Below are positions 36,241-48,034 of a stretch of DNA of 64,000 nt, piece by piece. The DNA comes from Plasmodium brasilianum. Its lineage: Eukaryota > Apicomplexa > Aconoidasida > Haemosporida > Plasmodiidae. Within the stretch, counting starts at the first letter, position 1. Each line of letters starts with the position of its first letter. The stretch spans positions 1,116,001-1,180,000 of the forward strand of contig NC_090126.1 of assembly GCF_023973825.1 (NCBI RefSeq), read 5' to 3'. Under the pieces are notes generated by a model. That model did no database searches. It was not told where the DNA came from and worked only from the letters and a program-made list of their open reading frames with translations. The position numbers and the translations under genes are program-made.

Positions 36241-38695
36241 TTATGAAGAATTGGATCTATCGCACATACAACACCAGTAATAAATATATAAGAGCTGTAA
36301 AATTATGTATTGATTGGATATTTCTTTTTTGAATTTATTTGTATCATCTATGTTTGTACTTCTTCCCATTATGTATGTCTCGTCGCACATAGAAGATGGT
36401 ATATTATGATTATCTGTGAAGATAAAATCATCGTTAATATATAAAATTAAACAGACATAAGGATTTTTTTGAAATAAAAACTTAACAATATTGTACGAGG
36501 AGCAGGATAAATTAACTGAGTTGAAAAAGTAAGATTGAGTGTAATTTAAAAATACGTTTTCAAAATTTTTCCTATTTTTAAATTCTAGTAAATAATTAAC
36601 ATTATGTTTATTCTTTTTCATTATATCAAAGATTGGTATATTTATATCAACAAGGGTAAAATGAAATATCTTTTTTTTTTTTTTTTTTTTTTTTTTTGAT
36701 AATAGCATCATCTTGGGAAAGTAGTAACAACTCCAATTTGATCAGAAAGATTATGGAGTATTTTTTAAAATTATTTATATTTTTATAATTAATATAATCA
36801 TTTACGTTCTTTATTATTTTTAAATCTATGCATGGTAAGTATGAAGTGGAGTCCTTGTGTTTTTCCGTGCCCCTATCCATATCGTTATTATTATCCGCAT
36901 CCTCATTATCAGTATCAACATCCTCATTTTGACTGTTGTGTAGACAACCACGAAATATATTTTCATTTTCTTCATTTTTCTCCCACTTTTTTTTTAATTT
37001 ACGATTTTTATCCATATATATATTGGTGAATTTTATTTTTACCTTATCATTCATAAAGTTAGGTTGTGGAGTACCATTTGCATCCTCTTTGAATATGCAC
37101 TTGTTAATGTTATACAGTTTTTTGCCTTTTTGTGCATATGCGTTTAATGTTAAATTGTAAGTATTATAAGAATATACTTCGTTTAATTTTTTCTTTAATT
37201 CATGTATAATTTTTATGAACATTGTTTTTTTATTCCTCCTGTTGTTTGCTTCATCTTGTTCGCTATTTGATGTATCAAAATTATTGTAACATAAGTTTTT
37301 TTTTTTAATTAGTCTGTTTTGAGTTGTGCATGAATTTTTGTTCATATTACTACTGTGAATGAATGCGTAGTCTCCATTTTTACTTTGTTTGATGTTTTGT
37401 CCGTCGTCGTTGCTGCCATCTTTGTCTTTGACATTTTCCCCTTCTTCTTCATCATCTTCAACTTCGTCCTGTTTCTCTTCTTCGCCCTTTCCTTCGCCTT
37501 TTCCTTTTCCTTTTTCTTTTTCCTTTTCCTTTTCCTTTTCCTTTTCCTTTTTTTTTTTTTTTTTCTTAATTTTTTCCCTTTCCAGTTGTCTGCGCTTTTT
37601 TTTGAAAACAACTGGATGATCTCCATGTGTGCTCCCTTTTTCTATATTCGCATTTGTTTTATCAGAATTAAAATAATCGTTAAACGAATTAAAAAAGGAA
37701 ATTTTTTTTTTGTTTTTTATATAATTAACAGAAAAATTAAAAAGCACAACATTATGTTGGTGTATAAAATGGTTTATATATTTATCAACCACATTAGACA
37801 TAAAATTATTATAATAAATGTTGTTTATAAATATCGAATCGAAAAAATACATCTCTTTTAGGAAGCTTAAAGAATTTTTATTAACTATTTTAAGCTTATC
37901 ATTTTGAATTAGGAATTTGTCAAAATTTTTCTTTTTTATATCCAAAATACACACTATTTCGGGGGTTAAACAGCTAGTAATTTCGTCGTTATTATGGTTA
38001 TTATCATTGCACTGGTTGTTCAGGTAATTTTCCTTTTTTTTTTTCCCCGTTCTCTCTCCGTTTGATGCACCCCCCATATTGGTACTTCTGAACGTGGTGG
38101 TCGCGGTAGTAGAAGCAGCAACTGTGACAGAGCTACGCGCAGGGCTTCTTAAATTGGTGCTTATTTTTTTTATTTCCCTATCATATATAAACATTTTTAT
38201 TTCACTTAACACGCTAAATATATCAGTCGGGGATAAATGTCCATTTTTAATGTTAATAATTGTATCATATAAGAGGGCTAAAATTTTTATCAATGAGCTT
38301 AAATCATTTTGGAAGTGTTCATATTTTATAAGTAATTTATATAGTTCAGTATTCTGTCTTTTTATATTTTTAGAAATACCATTTTTTTTATTTTTTAAAA
38401 TTCCGTTATTTCGTAAATAACTTTTTACTGTACTTACGATATTTTTTTTTTTTGGACAATTCTGACCTCTGATTGATAATTCGAGTAGTTCTCTACTTTC
38501 ATCAATTATTTTATATGCTTCTTTGACATATGGTATTGTAACAAAATTATTTATTTTGTTTTCTATTAGCATTTTACCTTTGTGCATACTTTTTGTCTTT
38601 ACATATATGCTTTTGTTTATATCCTCTTGAGTTACATTTCTCCCGTGAAGCAGTCTGAACCTCCGTTTGAAGTTACCAACTTCTTTCTCCGTCGC
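36241..38695 (-). CDS. Plasmodium protein of unknown function, frame broken in an A27 tract; first exon not found
   Basis: The main frame is open from 38695 to the poly-Lys run coded by the 27-base tract at 36671-36697, after which it stops in six codons. The frame offset by one continues for about 140 sensible residues to 36241 (DINIPIFDIMKKNKHNVNYL, FVCL-type hydrophobic strands). Joining needs one A fewer or two more. An ATG lies at 38587, but the frame stays open for 36 codons upstream of it to a CTTCAG acceptor at 38696-38697. Those codons read ATEKEVGNFKRRFRLLHGRN, then VTQEDI, and look coding. So a short first exon probably lies beyond 38696. The middle has a KEKEKEKEK-to-GKGEGKGEEE charged block (about residues 340-390 from the ATG). 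No family recognised. Confidence 0.7.
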
Positions 38696-39257
38696 CTGAA
38701 GGGGGGGAGGGGTGATGAAAAAAAAAAAAAAATAGGAAATAAAAAAAATAAAAAAATAAGAAATAAAAAAATAAGAAATAAAAAAATAAGAAATAAAAAA
38801 AATAATAATAATAATAATAATAAAATAATAAAATAAAAGAATAAAAGAATAGAAGAATAAAAGAATAAAAGAATAAATAAAATAAAAAAGCGCATATAAA
38901 TGCTTATATCCGTGTGCATAATTGTAAGTGGCAGTTAGAGGGGAAAAAATTAATGCAGCATTAAAAGCAATTGCTCATCTACAGTGGCTCCTGATGTGTA
39001 ACACAAGTATTTCCATTCGACTAATTATGCAGTATATATACAGTAATTATGTTGTATTTTTTTAATTTGTCTAGTAGAGAGACAAAACAATAAAAATGTA
39101 GCATTCACTGCATGCTTTTTTTCTTAGGAATTGACCTCACTGCTTATGTTACCCCTTAAGGTATGCATAATTTCTCCCTTTTTTTTTTTTTTTTTTGCGC
39201 ACGAACTCTCGTTCTGACTTGTCATTTTTGTCTGATTTGGCTTGATTTCCTTTCTTT
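38696..39257. other. Spacer between two minus-strand genes, possible hidden first exon
   Basis: Contains an A-rich AAATAAAAAAATAAG-type repeat (38720-38885) and a T-run (39179-39196). If the gene to the left has a first exon, it should be on the minus strand here. A candidate, MEILVLHIRSH at about 39019, ends at GT but in a phase that does not fit the acceptor at 38696, so no exon is called. Confidence 0.5.
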
Positions 39258-42200
39258 TCATTTTACACCTACTTGGAAATTTCGAAACAGCTTGTCCACC
39301 TCCTTTCCCTGCTTTTGTATATACTTAATGTAGTATAGCACTAAGTCTCCTTTTGTATAATATTTAACCACAGTTTTATTAAAATTTTTTTGGTTTAATT
39401 TTATAGAGCTATCAGTAATTTGATAAAAGGAGGACTGTATTTTCTTGTTTTTCAATTTTAGCAAACTAGATATAATTGTCTCACTGAAGGAATTAAAAAA
39501 ATGTTGAACTTCATTGCTCATATGTTCTGTACTTCGTTCTTGAAATGGTATCATATATTCTTCATTATTTAAAATTTTTTTTTTTTTTATCATACCTTTA
39601 CTGTTTGTGTTCATCTGTTCATATATTTCTGCACGTTCGTCTACCATATGTTCTTTTTTGTCACCTTCTTCAATCACTACTGCTTTGTCTACTTTGCACA
39701 TTCTTCCTTTTTTTTCAATTTTTGGAGCATCATCCCTTCCGTTTTGTTTTTCCTCCTTTATTGTGCCGTCTACTATTTCGAGTTCTGCTTCGCTGCGTTT
39801 ATCGTCTTCCACCTTTCGTTTTACTTCTCTGCGTGTGTCGTCTACCAGCTCTAGTTTTACTTCATTATGTATATTGTCTACCTCCTTCTGTTCTACTTCT
39901 CCGCGTATGTTGTCTATCACTTTCCGATGTACTTCTCCTCGTACGTTGTCTATCACTCTCCGATGTACTTCTCCTCGTACGTTGTCTATCACTTTCCGAT
40001 GTACTTCTCCTCGTACGTTGTCTATCACGTTCCGATGTACTTTTCCTCGTACGTTGTCTATCACTCTCCGATGTACTTCTCCTCGTACGTTGTCTACCTC
40101 CTTCCGTTCTACTTCTCTGCGTGTTCTGACTACCAGTTCGAGTTCTACTTCTCTGGACACATTATCTATCTTCTCTATTTTTGTATTATATATTTCCTCT
40201 TTCTTTTCATGTTGTTCTGCTTTCATTATGTATTGCTCTTGTTCTGATGCTTCTTTTTCCATCTCTTCTTGTTTGTCCCACTTTTCAATCCCCTGTTCAA
40301 TTTCGTCTGCTTCTGTTTTTGCATCATCGTCATAGTCACTATATTTACCTTTTATTTTTTCTAAATATATTCTTCGAGTTTCTCTATCTTCTTTTTCTCC
40401 TTGTGTGTGTATCTTTTCCACCTGGTAGTTCCCACTCCGTAGTTCTTGTCCTCCCGATTGTTTTACCTCCTCCTCCGCTTCCTTTCCCTCCTCCGCTTCC
40501 TTTCCCTCCACCTCTTTCTCTTCCTCCACCGCTTTCTCTTCCTCCACCGCTTTCTCTTCCTCCACCGCTTTCTCTTCCTCCACCGCTTTCTCTTCCTCCA
40601 CCGCTTTCTCTTCTTCCACCGCTTTTTCTTCCTGCACCACTTCCTTGCCCGTTAATATTTCCTTTGCACTCCTATCGTCATCCCCCTGATCTACAAGCAA
40701 ACACAAGTGCTTCTCTTCCGTAGTGGCATGATCATAAGTCGAGTCAGACGCCTCAAAGGAGTACCTACTTTTTTCACTTGCATCTTCAACATGGTTAGAG
40801 TGTAAGCTGCTCCCATCGCTTCTCCCTTTGCTGGAATTATTAGAGGAAATGATTTCACTTTCCATAATATATGACTTTAGTGGCATTTCGTCATTTGTCT
40901 TTTTAAAAAGAGGATGATCATTTACGTTTATCTCATGAACAACATTGCTTGAATACTCGAAATAGTTTCTATTCTGTGTAGTATTAAAATAATGGTTCTC
41001 TTGTGAAAACTTATTGTCCACCTTGACAAGTCTGCACAATTTGAGGCTATCCCCCCCAGTATCATCTCCGCCATAGTCATCTCCTTTACAGTTATCATCG
41101 TCAGATTTACCACTATCATAGTTATCATAATGAAGGTGGTATTTAAAATTATCATTTTTCTTTTTCTTTTTCTTGTTGTTCTTCTTTTTTCTCTTTTTTG
41201 TTCCCCCACCTGTGGTAGTTCTGCGCTCATCTAGATGTAATATATTGGCTAGCTCAAAAAAGGGAAGAGAATATTTGGCATACACATAATTGTTGGAAAT
41301 AATTAGTGTCTGTTTAGAGTTAAAATAAAGATATAATCTCCTAAAACAGTAATTCATGTTTATAAAAAAATGTAGATAAACATCTGATTTTAAATTATGG
41401 CTGAATTCATATTGATACAAGGACACGAACATTTTCATTTCTTCTCTAGTGGCGTTCATTTTGTCTACATCGTTATTTTGGAAGTGGTGATAGTTGTAGT
41501 GGTTTCCATTGTAGTTGATGCCCTTCCCGGGAATTCCCTTATCTACGAAAGAGGACCCACATATCACGCACTTTACTATGTTACTCTCTGGAAAATATGA
41601 ACAAAAACAAGAAATACAGATAATTGAGTTTACTTTTAGTAAATTTAAAAAAGTCATAAAACAGCATGCACATAAGGGCTTTATGTTATTGAATACTATT
41701 TCTTTTATTTTTTTTATCAACGTTATGTTGGAGCATAAAGCGCAGGACTGACTTATTACCCCCTTTAGCCTTTCTTTTGAAGAGCGTATATCTACATGAT
41801 CTACACTATTCAACATCCATTTTGTGTCTTCAACCTCTCTACTACTTAAACTGTCCAAGGAACTATTTGAGTTAAATAATTCTCTTTTTCTTATAGTGTC
41901 TAAGCAATAACCTCCATTTACTACATCATCATAAATGATATTTGTTAACACTTTCTTTCCTGTAAATATATCTTTTCTAATTATACACAGAGCCCATATA
42001 CCCTTTTTAAGGGTATCTTCATAGGTACATCCTCCTCTATGTTGAAGTGGACACCAACTTGAGTTATGGCCATTATTTTGATCATCGCTATTACTATGAC
42101 TAATCCTGTTTATGTACCCTTTGCACGTACATTTATCTTTTCTTCTTTTCCTTTTTGCTTTATTTCTTTTCTGCCTTATTTTATCCCATTTTTGTTCATA

Positions 42201-42656
42201 ATACCAACTCTGCGCTTTCATGTCTAATTCGCTCTCTACATTGGTGCTAAAATTTTTATAATTTTTTTTTCGATCTTTTTCTTGCATTTCTTTCATTTTT
42301 TTTCCTTCTATGTGCTTCCCTCGAGAGGTACACTCTCCGTGTTCAAAATTGACTCCTTTAAGCTTTGATCTGTCATTATGAGGAAAATACTTAATTCCAT
42401 GAACAAGGTCATGTTTTGAAATATGTTTGTTCCCCTTAAATACATAATTTGAGGCAATACTATCATTTAATTTGAGAACACAACTAGGTAAACTGTGCTG
42501 CTCAGTCTTATCTATTCCACCATAATTATAAATATCATCTGAGCATGAAATGGAGGAAGAACAGAAGGAATGATCATAGTAAGATTTAGTAGTGTCGTTC
42601 GAGGGTATGTCAGTATTACTTCGAAGTATGTTCTTCAGGGCAGTGAACTCCTCCAT
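39258..42656 (-). CDS. Large protein with Cys-rich core and acidic tandem repeats, function unknown
   Basis: Single exon, 1,132 residues. I do not recognise the family. An Asn/Ser/Lys-rich head is followed by a short cysteine motif (CTCKGY, about 175) and a Cys-rich segment (about 300-375) with CALC, PLCACC, ICISCFCSYF and VKCVICGSSF. Their spacing suggests zinc-ribbon or treble-clef knuckles. A Lys-rich stretch (about 490) and Ser/Asp-rich region lead to two repeat arrays: EEEKAV (about 679-719) and a 13-residue unit VIDNVRGEVHRKV (about 850-920), with surrounding charged, probably helical sequence. The C-terminal about 90 residues (FFNSFSETIISSLLKLKNKK, then YYTKGDLVLYYIKYIQKQ) are less charged and look globular. 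No signal peptide or membrane segment. The repeats are Glu/Lys-rich, as in antigenic or scaffold proteins, but no export motif is evident. Confidence 0.75.
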   Translation of the reverse strand: MEEFTALKNILRSNTDIPSNDTTKSYYDHSFCSSSISCSDDIYNYGGIDKTEQHSLPSCVLKLNDSIASNYVFKGNKHISKHDLVHGIKYFPHNDRSKLKGVNFEHGECTSRGKHIEGKKMKEMQEKDRKKNYKNFSTNVESELDMKAQSWYYEQKWDKIRQKRNKAKRKRRKDKCTCKGYINRISHSNSDDQNNGHNSSWCPLQHRGGCTYEDTLKKGIWALCIIRKDIFTGKKVLTNIIYDDVVNGGYCLDTIRKRELFNSNSSLDSLSSREVEDTKWMLNSVDHVDIRSSKERLKGVISQSCALCSNITLIKKIKEIVFNNIKPLCACCFMTFLNLLKVNSIICISCFCSYFPESNIVKCVICGSSFVDKGIPGKGINYNGNHYNYHHFQNNDVDKMNATREEMKMFVSLYQYEFSHNLKSDVYLHFFINMNYCFRRLYLYFNSKQTLIISNNYVYAKYSLPFFELANILHLDERRTTTGGGTKKRKKKNNKKKKKKNDNFKYHLHYDNYDSGKSDDDNCKGDDYGGDDTGGDSLKLCRLVKVDNKFSQENHYFNTTQNRNYFEYSSNVVHEINVNDHPLFKKTNDEMPLKSYIMESEIISSNNSSKGRSDGSSLHSNHVEDASEKSRYSFEASDSTYDHATTEEKHLCLLVDQGDDDRSAKEILTGKEVVQEEKAVEEEKAVEEEKAVEEEKAVEEEKAVEEEKAVEEEKEVEGKEAEEGKEAEEEVKQSGGQELRSGNYQVEKIHTQGEKEDRETRRIYLEKIKGKYSDYDDDAKTEADEIEQGIEKWDKQEEMEKEASEQEQYIMKAEQHEKKEEIYNTKIEKIDNVSREVELELVVRTRREVERKEVDNVRGEVHRRVIDNVRGKVHRNVIDNVRGEVHRKVIDNVRGEVHRRVIDNVRGEVHRKVIDNIRGEVEQKEVDNIHNEVKLELVDDTRREVKRKVEDDKRSEAELEIVDGTIKEEKQNGRDDAPKIEKKGRMCKVDKAVVIEEGDKKEHMVDERAEIYEQMNTNSKGMIKKKKILNNEEYMIPFQERSTEHMSNEVQHFFNSFSETIISSLLKLKNKKIQSSFYQITDSSIKLNQKNFNKTVVKYYTKGDLVLYYIKYIQKQGKEVDKLFRNFQVGVK
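39895..40100 (-). repeat. 39-nt coding repeat (VIDNVRGEVHRKV)
   Basis: Four to five near-identical copies of a 39-nt unit in the unknown-function gene, differing at a few positions (HRKV, HRRV, HRNV). The plus strand is also open across it, explaining several antisense ORFs. Confidence 0.85.
40480..40640 (-). repeat. 18-nt coding repeat (EEEKAV)
   Basis: About seven copies of an 18-nt unit encoding EEEKAV, fading into EEEKEV, EGKEAE and EGKEAEEE. It is acidic, probably helical, and lies upstream of the 39-nt array in the same gene. Confidence 0.85.
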
Positions 42657-42796
42657 ACTACCTGAAAGTTCTACTTGGATATAAAAGATCTTCGTATTTT
42701 TTGTGTAATTCGTAGTTCAATCCTGTTAGTAGTATATCTTGGGTGAGAGAACCGAAAAATAAGCTAATGGAAGTGCACACGCAGGTTTTAGTCTGC

Positions 42797-42828
<32 letters not shown>

Positions 42829-42900
42829 GTAAAAATAAGCTAATCTAAGGGACAACAAGATAATGAAATGAGCATATTCACGATGATTAAATAAATTATG

Positions 42901-42933
<33 letters not shown>

Positions 42934-43231
42934 AACGGATGTCCGACCACACGAATAACGTTCGGGTTGAAAAACAGAACTAGCAGAAATATAAAATTGA
43001 AATTAATTTGTGTGAGGAAAGAGCTGCATGGAAGCAAATTCCTTCGTGCACCTTTTGCACCCAGTGAATTGCTAAAGCAGGCGAACATGCAAACAAAAAA
43101 AAGACGTAGCACAGTGAACGCCAGTACAACAGAACAAGTCAGATAGTAAGTCAGGTGTTAAGATGGTAGCAAATGACATATCAAATGAGATATCGAATGA
43201 AATGTTAAGGTAGTCTTCACAAAATTTGCAT

Positions 43232-43263
<32 letters not shown>

Positions 43264-43820
43264 TATAAAAATACATAAAAGTACAAATGTGAGCATATAC
43301 AAAATGTTTTTCGGATTAAGCCAAATTTTTAGCAATTTTTTTTCATTTTATTCTTTCTAAATATGTAAATATTGTGAAATTCGTAAAAATTATGAGAATA
43401 CCAAATTCCGATTCACTAGTTAAAAATCCTTTTAAATTTAAAAAAAAAAAAAAAAAAAAATGATTTTTGTTTTAATCATAGAAATGGCTATCTACAGCGA
43501 AGTTTCAAAATTTAAAAAAAAAAAAAGAAGAAAAAAAAAAGATGGGTCACACGACATACGCATAAGTATACTTGTATATATAAAAATAAATATATATCCA
43601 TATACAACATATATATGCATATATATCCATACATGTGCTCGTTCACACAGTAATGCTAAAACACATGATGTTTTTAATTATTATAAGATATGTAAGGAAT
43701 GGTTTTCTCGTTTTTAAAAATATGAAATATGAGAGACAAAATGGAAAGAGTTTTCTTAAAAAAGGATTTTAAAAAAGAAATAGAAGAAAAAAGGATGAGC
43801 AAATGAGGAGAAAAAATATA
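42657..43820. other. Intergenic region, 5' of the Cys-rich gene and 3' of VDAC
   Basis: About 1.2 kb with A-runs (42899-42930 and 43441-43460), a T-run (42799-42822) and AT microsatellites (43247-43266 and 43600-43640). A plus-strand ORF at 42898-43146 starts inside an A-run and has a moderately GC-rich body, but no splice signals or family likeness. No gene is called. Confidence 0.55.
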
Positions 43821-43924
43821 TCAAGACTTCAAATATAGCTTTACACCAAATTTGGTGTTATCCGGAAGCGACATTTTCGTTATATCCACCTGCAAGGGCG
43901 GGAGAGGGAAAAAAAAAAAAAAAG

Positions 43925-43965
<41 letters not shown>

Positions 43966-45974
43966 CATATATATATATATACATATATATATATACATGA
44001 ATGCACACCCATGTGCGCACATATACACATACTTGTTACATGTATATTTATATATACTCCAGATTACGCGTATGCGTAACGCATGTGTACACAAAATTAA
44101 AGCACACATAATTTCCGCTATCAACTTGACTCCTCATATAATAAATTATTGCATATTACATAAAAGTATTTTACCTGTGATCCTAAGGAAACAGTTACAA
44201 ACTCGTTGTACTTGTGTGTTAGTGATAAAGCTATTTTACTATCGTTACTTAGTTTTGTTTTTATTGCTGTGTTTTTATTACTAAGATACCAAATGGATGC
44301 AATATTTATATTTGCTTTTCTTTCGATAATATTTTGAATAAGCTCTATACTTACAGCATTGTCATTTATATTTTTATTTTGGAAAAATAAATTCAAGGCA
44401 AATGATCCATACAAGTGTTTGTTGCTCGGTATTCTAATAAGGGGATATGGGGGGGGAGGAGAAAGGAATGAAAAAAAAAAAAAAAAAAAAGGACAATAAA
44501 TAACTGTCTCACTGTTACGATTGTGTACACATGGACAGACATATACACACAAGAACACACATATGTATATATATACATACAACCCATGCACACAATGTTG
44601 TACAAATTTCGTATTACGATCTGAAGGAAAATATGTATTGGGTATCATAGAAATGCTTTGTATAAGCTCCACCCAACGAGCATTGCAAATTCTTTACGTC
44701 CAAGTTTCCTTGAAGCTGACCTGTACAAGCGTAAGAACGATGGGGGGGGGGAAGGTGAAAAATATAAAACAGGTAAAATAAAAAAAAAAAAAATTACAAT
44801 TTAACAAAAATGAATAAATAAATGAACGAATAAACGATAAAACGAACGCAGAAAGGCCTACCCCCAAACTTCAGATTAGGATATTTCGGATGAGCGTATA
44901 CATGTATGTATTTGAAAAATAAATTACGAACGTTAACGGACGAAAATACGTTCATACTGTCTGCGTTATACTCACTATATACTTCAAAAGCATCATCTTC
45001 TTTTCCACTGCTTTTCGTGTATTTACCACAGATGTTTAAATTTTTTACAAAACCCGGCTGTAATAGGGAAAAAAAAAAAAAAAAAAAAAAAAATTAATGT
45101 GAATACACTCAATTCGCTGGTAAAAAAACTCATAAAACAAAAATTTTACTAGTTCAAACAGTATTATATATATATATATATATGCATGCAACTGTAGCTA
45201 TTTTTAACTAGCAGTAGTACAAATACGGTAAACTACGTAAGCATTACTAAGACAACCACAAACTTTCGTTACTAATGCTTATCATTGTACATTTTTTTTC
45301 TTCTAATTACTTCATATTTCACATCCACTAAACTTATCCCCGTATTGTCAAATTTGAGTTCGTTTTTCGTGTTATAAACATTGTTTTTAAAATTGGTGTA
45401 AATACTGTATGTGTTATTTGAAAAGGTGAAGCCGCTTTTTAGAAACTAAAAAGGATAAGAAGCACATGCATACGTTAACATTGGTATTACGCATGTACAC
45501 ATACGCATAAAAAAAAAAAATAAATAAATAGAATAGCATAGAGTAAAATAGCATGGAACAGAATATCATAGGACAGAAATAATAACATGGAACGGAATAT
45601 AATAGCACAGAACAGAAAAACAAGGTATTTTTTTTTTTTTTTATTCCATTATTTTTCATTTTTGTGATACTGGTTGCTTCGAAACGCTGGTGTGCTCTAA
45701 CTCGAATTTATTTGCGTGCGGAAAATCGTTTTTTAGTAAATCTACAAATAAAAAAATGGAAATTAAAAATGAACAAGACAAATTGACTTTCTAGCAAATG
45801 TAGCGTTGTTATGTTTATTGTTTTCATTTATCTAACTCTCCTATATTTTAATTCCTTTTCTCTAACTTTAAAAAAAAAAAAAAAAAAAAAAAAGTACCCA
45901 TGGTGAAAATAAAAAATAAAGAGTATGAGCGTTTTACCTAGAGAAGGCTTATTTAGTAACTTGGGAAAATCCAT
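43821..45974 (-). CDS. VDAC: Mitochondrial porin, voltage-dependent anion channel (seven exons)
   Basis: VDAC is the beta-barrel pore of the mitochondrial outer membrane for ATP, ADP and other metabolites. Exons on the minus strand are 45974-45938, 45741-45671, 45445-45311, 45057-44862, 44720-44618, 44433-44175 and 43889-43821; all phases agree, giving 289 residues. The start MDFPKLLNKPSLDLLKNDFP is the porin N-terminal helix. Alternating polar/non-polar strands follow, such as SGFTFSNNTYSIYTNFKN, LQGNLDVKNLQCSLGGAY and LYGSFALNLFFQNKN. The end TKFGVKLYLKS is the typical closing strand (human: PGIKLTLSALL). The 280-290 residue length fits the family. The last intron (43890-44174) carries AT and ATAC microsatellites. 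It is divergent from the syntaxin gene. Confidence 0.9.
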
Positions 45975-46204
45975 TTTTTTTTTTTTTTGTCAAAAAATAA
46001 AAAAATGCTACAATTATAAAAGGGTAGGCAGTCCATGTATATTCAATTACGCATTACATGGACGTATGAATGTATGTACGTACGTATGTACGTGTTTTTC
46101 CTATTTCAAAATTTAATTTACCCTAACACTTTTGACGTTTTTTCTTTAGGGTATTAAGCTAAAAAAAAGGTTTGACTTTTATATTGTTCTTTTTAAAATA
46201 AAAA

Positions 46205-46325
46205 TTATATGCTCCTTCTATGTGCTCCTTCTATATGCTCCTTCTATGTGCTCCTTCTATATGCTCCTTCTATATGCTCCTTCTATGTGTTCCCTCTTAT
46301 GAGTTCCTTTTATGAGTTCCTTTTA
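46205..46325. repeat. 13-nt minisatellite
   Basis: About six copies of TATGTGCTCCTTC/TATATGCTCCTTC, then decayed TTATGAGTTCCTT copies, upstream of VDAC. Confidence 0.75.
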
Positions 46326-47403
46326 TGTATTTTTTTTTTGTTTTCTTTTTTCTGTTTCGAAAGAAGGAATAATTAACAAAATTTGATCGCTTCACTTTTT
46401 TATGAGCGTACAGAAAAATTTAATATTTTCTTTTACCGCTTTATTTTTCTTTTATCTAAAATTATTTATTATTTTTTTTAAAGATTGTATACATACACTA
46501 AAGTACAGTAAATGAGATAAGAGATAATTATTTTAAGTAACATTATTCAGACATGGTAAGGAAATAATACCTTCCTTTCTTGTTCATAAAAAAGCTTAAA
46601 AGGAATTGAGGATACCAGAAGAGAAAAAAAAAAAAAAATTGACTTGAAATTCCCAGAAAAGTAAACAAGTTGCATAACATGTATTCATTACAATTTATAA
46701 CGAACATTTTGCTTGATTCCCAAAAAAAAGCAAAAAAAAAAAAAAAGAAAAGAAAAAATGATAATACGCTGTATAATATGATGTAAGAGCATAAGGCTTT
46801 ACCTATATGCGCCATGTACATATGGTTCATGATACGTACTTACAAACGCATAATTTTGTGCCTTGGGCAAGTTCTTTTGTTACCTTTGTAAAACGTAAAA
46901 TATATACATACATGCATGTTAACATACATTAGTACATACATAATACGTACATATAAATATGTATGTATTATGTATATTCATCAAATAGCGCACAGGCGGG
47001 AAAAGCCTAAAAAAAAAAAATTAAATAAATATATAATATAATATGTATATGCATATATATATATATATATATATCTATGTTTGTATGTATATATGTAGTA
47101 TGTATGCTTATATTTATGTACTTGTACCATGTGAGGATTAAAATTATTTATTTTTTCATTTGATCATTTTTCCCATTTATTGTACCTTTCCCATTTTCTT
47201 CCTTTTTAAAGATTTTCTCGTTTTTACATTTCTATGGAGCTAAATGATTTGCAAAGAGAGCTGAGAAGTAGTAGTAGATCGTACTATGTGCAATTATTTT
47301 GTGTTTATTTTTAAAAAAAAAATATAAATACGGTCTGGGGAGGGGGGAAAAAAAAAAAAAAAAGGAAGCTTTCAAAAAGGAATTTCAACATTTTATTGAA
47401 AGA

Positions 47404-47434
<31 letters not shown>

Positions 47435-47744
47435 CTTCTTAAATTTAGCGTAATCTTGTATTCTTTATTCTTATCGTATATTTCCATCATGCGACTGTTT
47501 CTTATGTACATGTACCAAAGTACTCATACATACATATGAATTATATGAATTTGACGGAGGAAATGTTTCCATCGCGGGTGGTAACTCACATACACACACA
47601 TACGCACAGGACACTTACTTATGCGCATAAGTTTACGTCTGTTGATACTGCTTAACTTTTTCGAGCTGCGCAGAAAAGTATTCTACCGCTCTCGGATTGG
47701 CTTATCTTGGCTTGGCTAATCTCGGCTTGGTCAGTCTCGACTTG

Positions 47745-47885
47745 ATTTATCCCTATTTGATTTATCCCTATTTGATTTATCCCTATTTGATTTATCCCTA
47801 TTTGATTTATCCCTATTTGATTTATCCCTATTTGATTTATCCCTATTTGATTTATCCCTATTTGATTTATCTCTATTTGGGTTAT
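47745..47885. repeat. 15-nt minisatellite upstream of the syntaxin
   Basis: Eight to nine near-perfect copies of TTTATCCCTATTTGA, flanked by diverged copies (TTATCTCGATTTGGG, GGCTTGGTCAGTCTC). Non-coding. The array begins about 440 bases before the syntaxin start codon. Confidence 0.9.
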
Positions 47886-48034
47886 CTCGATTTGGGATAT
47901 CTCGGATTACTGCGCTTTTAATCCCTCCTAATATACTAACACGTTTAGGAGGTACTTGCGAGTATGCAAGTGGGTACGAAGAATTTTAAGCAAACATCAG
48001 AAGGGATAAAAATTAAATCGCTATAAACTGTTGT

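Noticed and set aside
39545..40723. Plus-strand ORFs of 120-240 residues rich in Ser, Leu, Pro and Cys
   Set aside because: Antisense shadows of the EEEKAV and VIDNVRGEVHRKV repeats in the minus-strand gene.
42898..43146. 82-residue plus-strand ORF with a basic body
   Set aside because: Starts inside a 30-base A-run, lacks a promoter-like leader and has no recognisable motif; left as intergenic.
47697..47921. ORF reading repeated LIYPYLIYPY
   Set aside because: Produced entirely by the 15-nt TTTATCCCTATTTGA array; flanks have no coding character.
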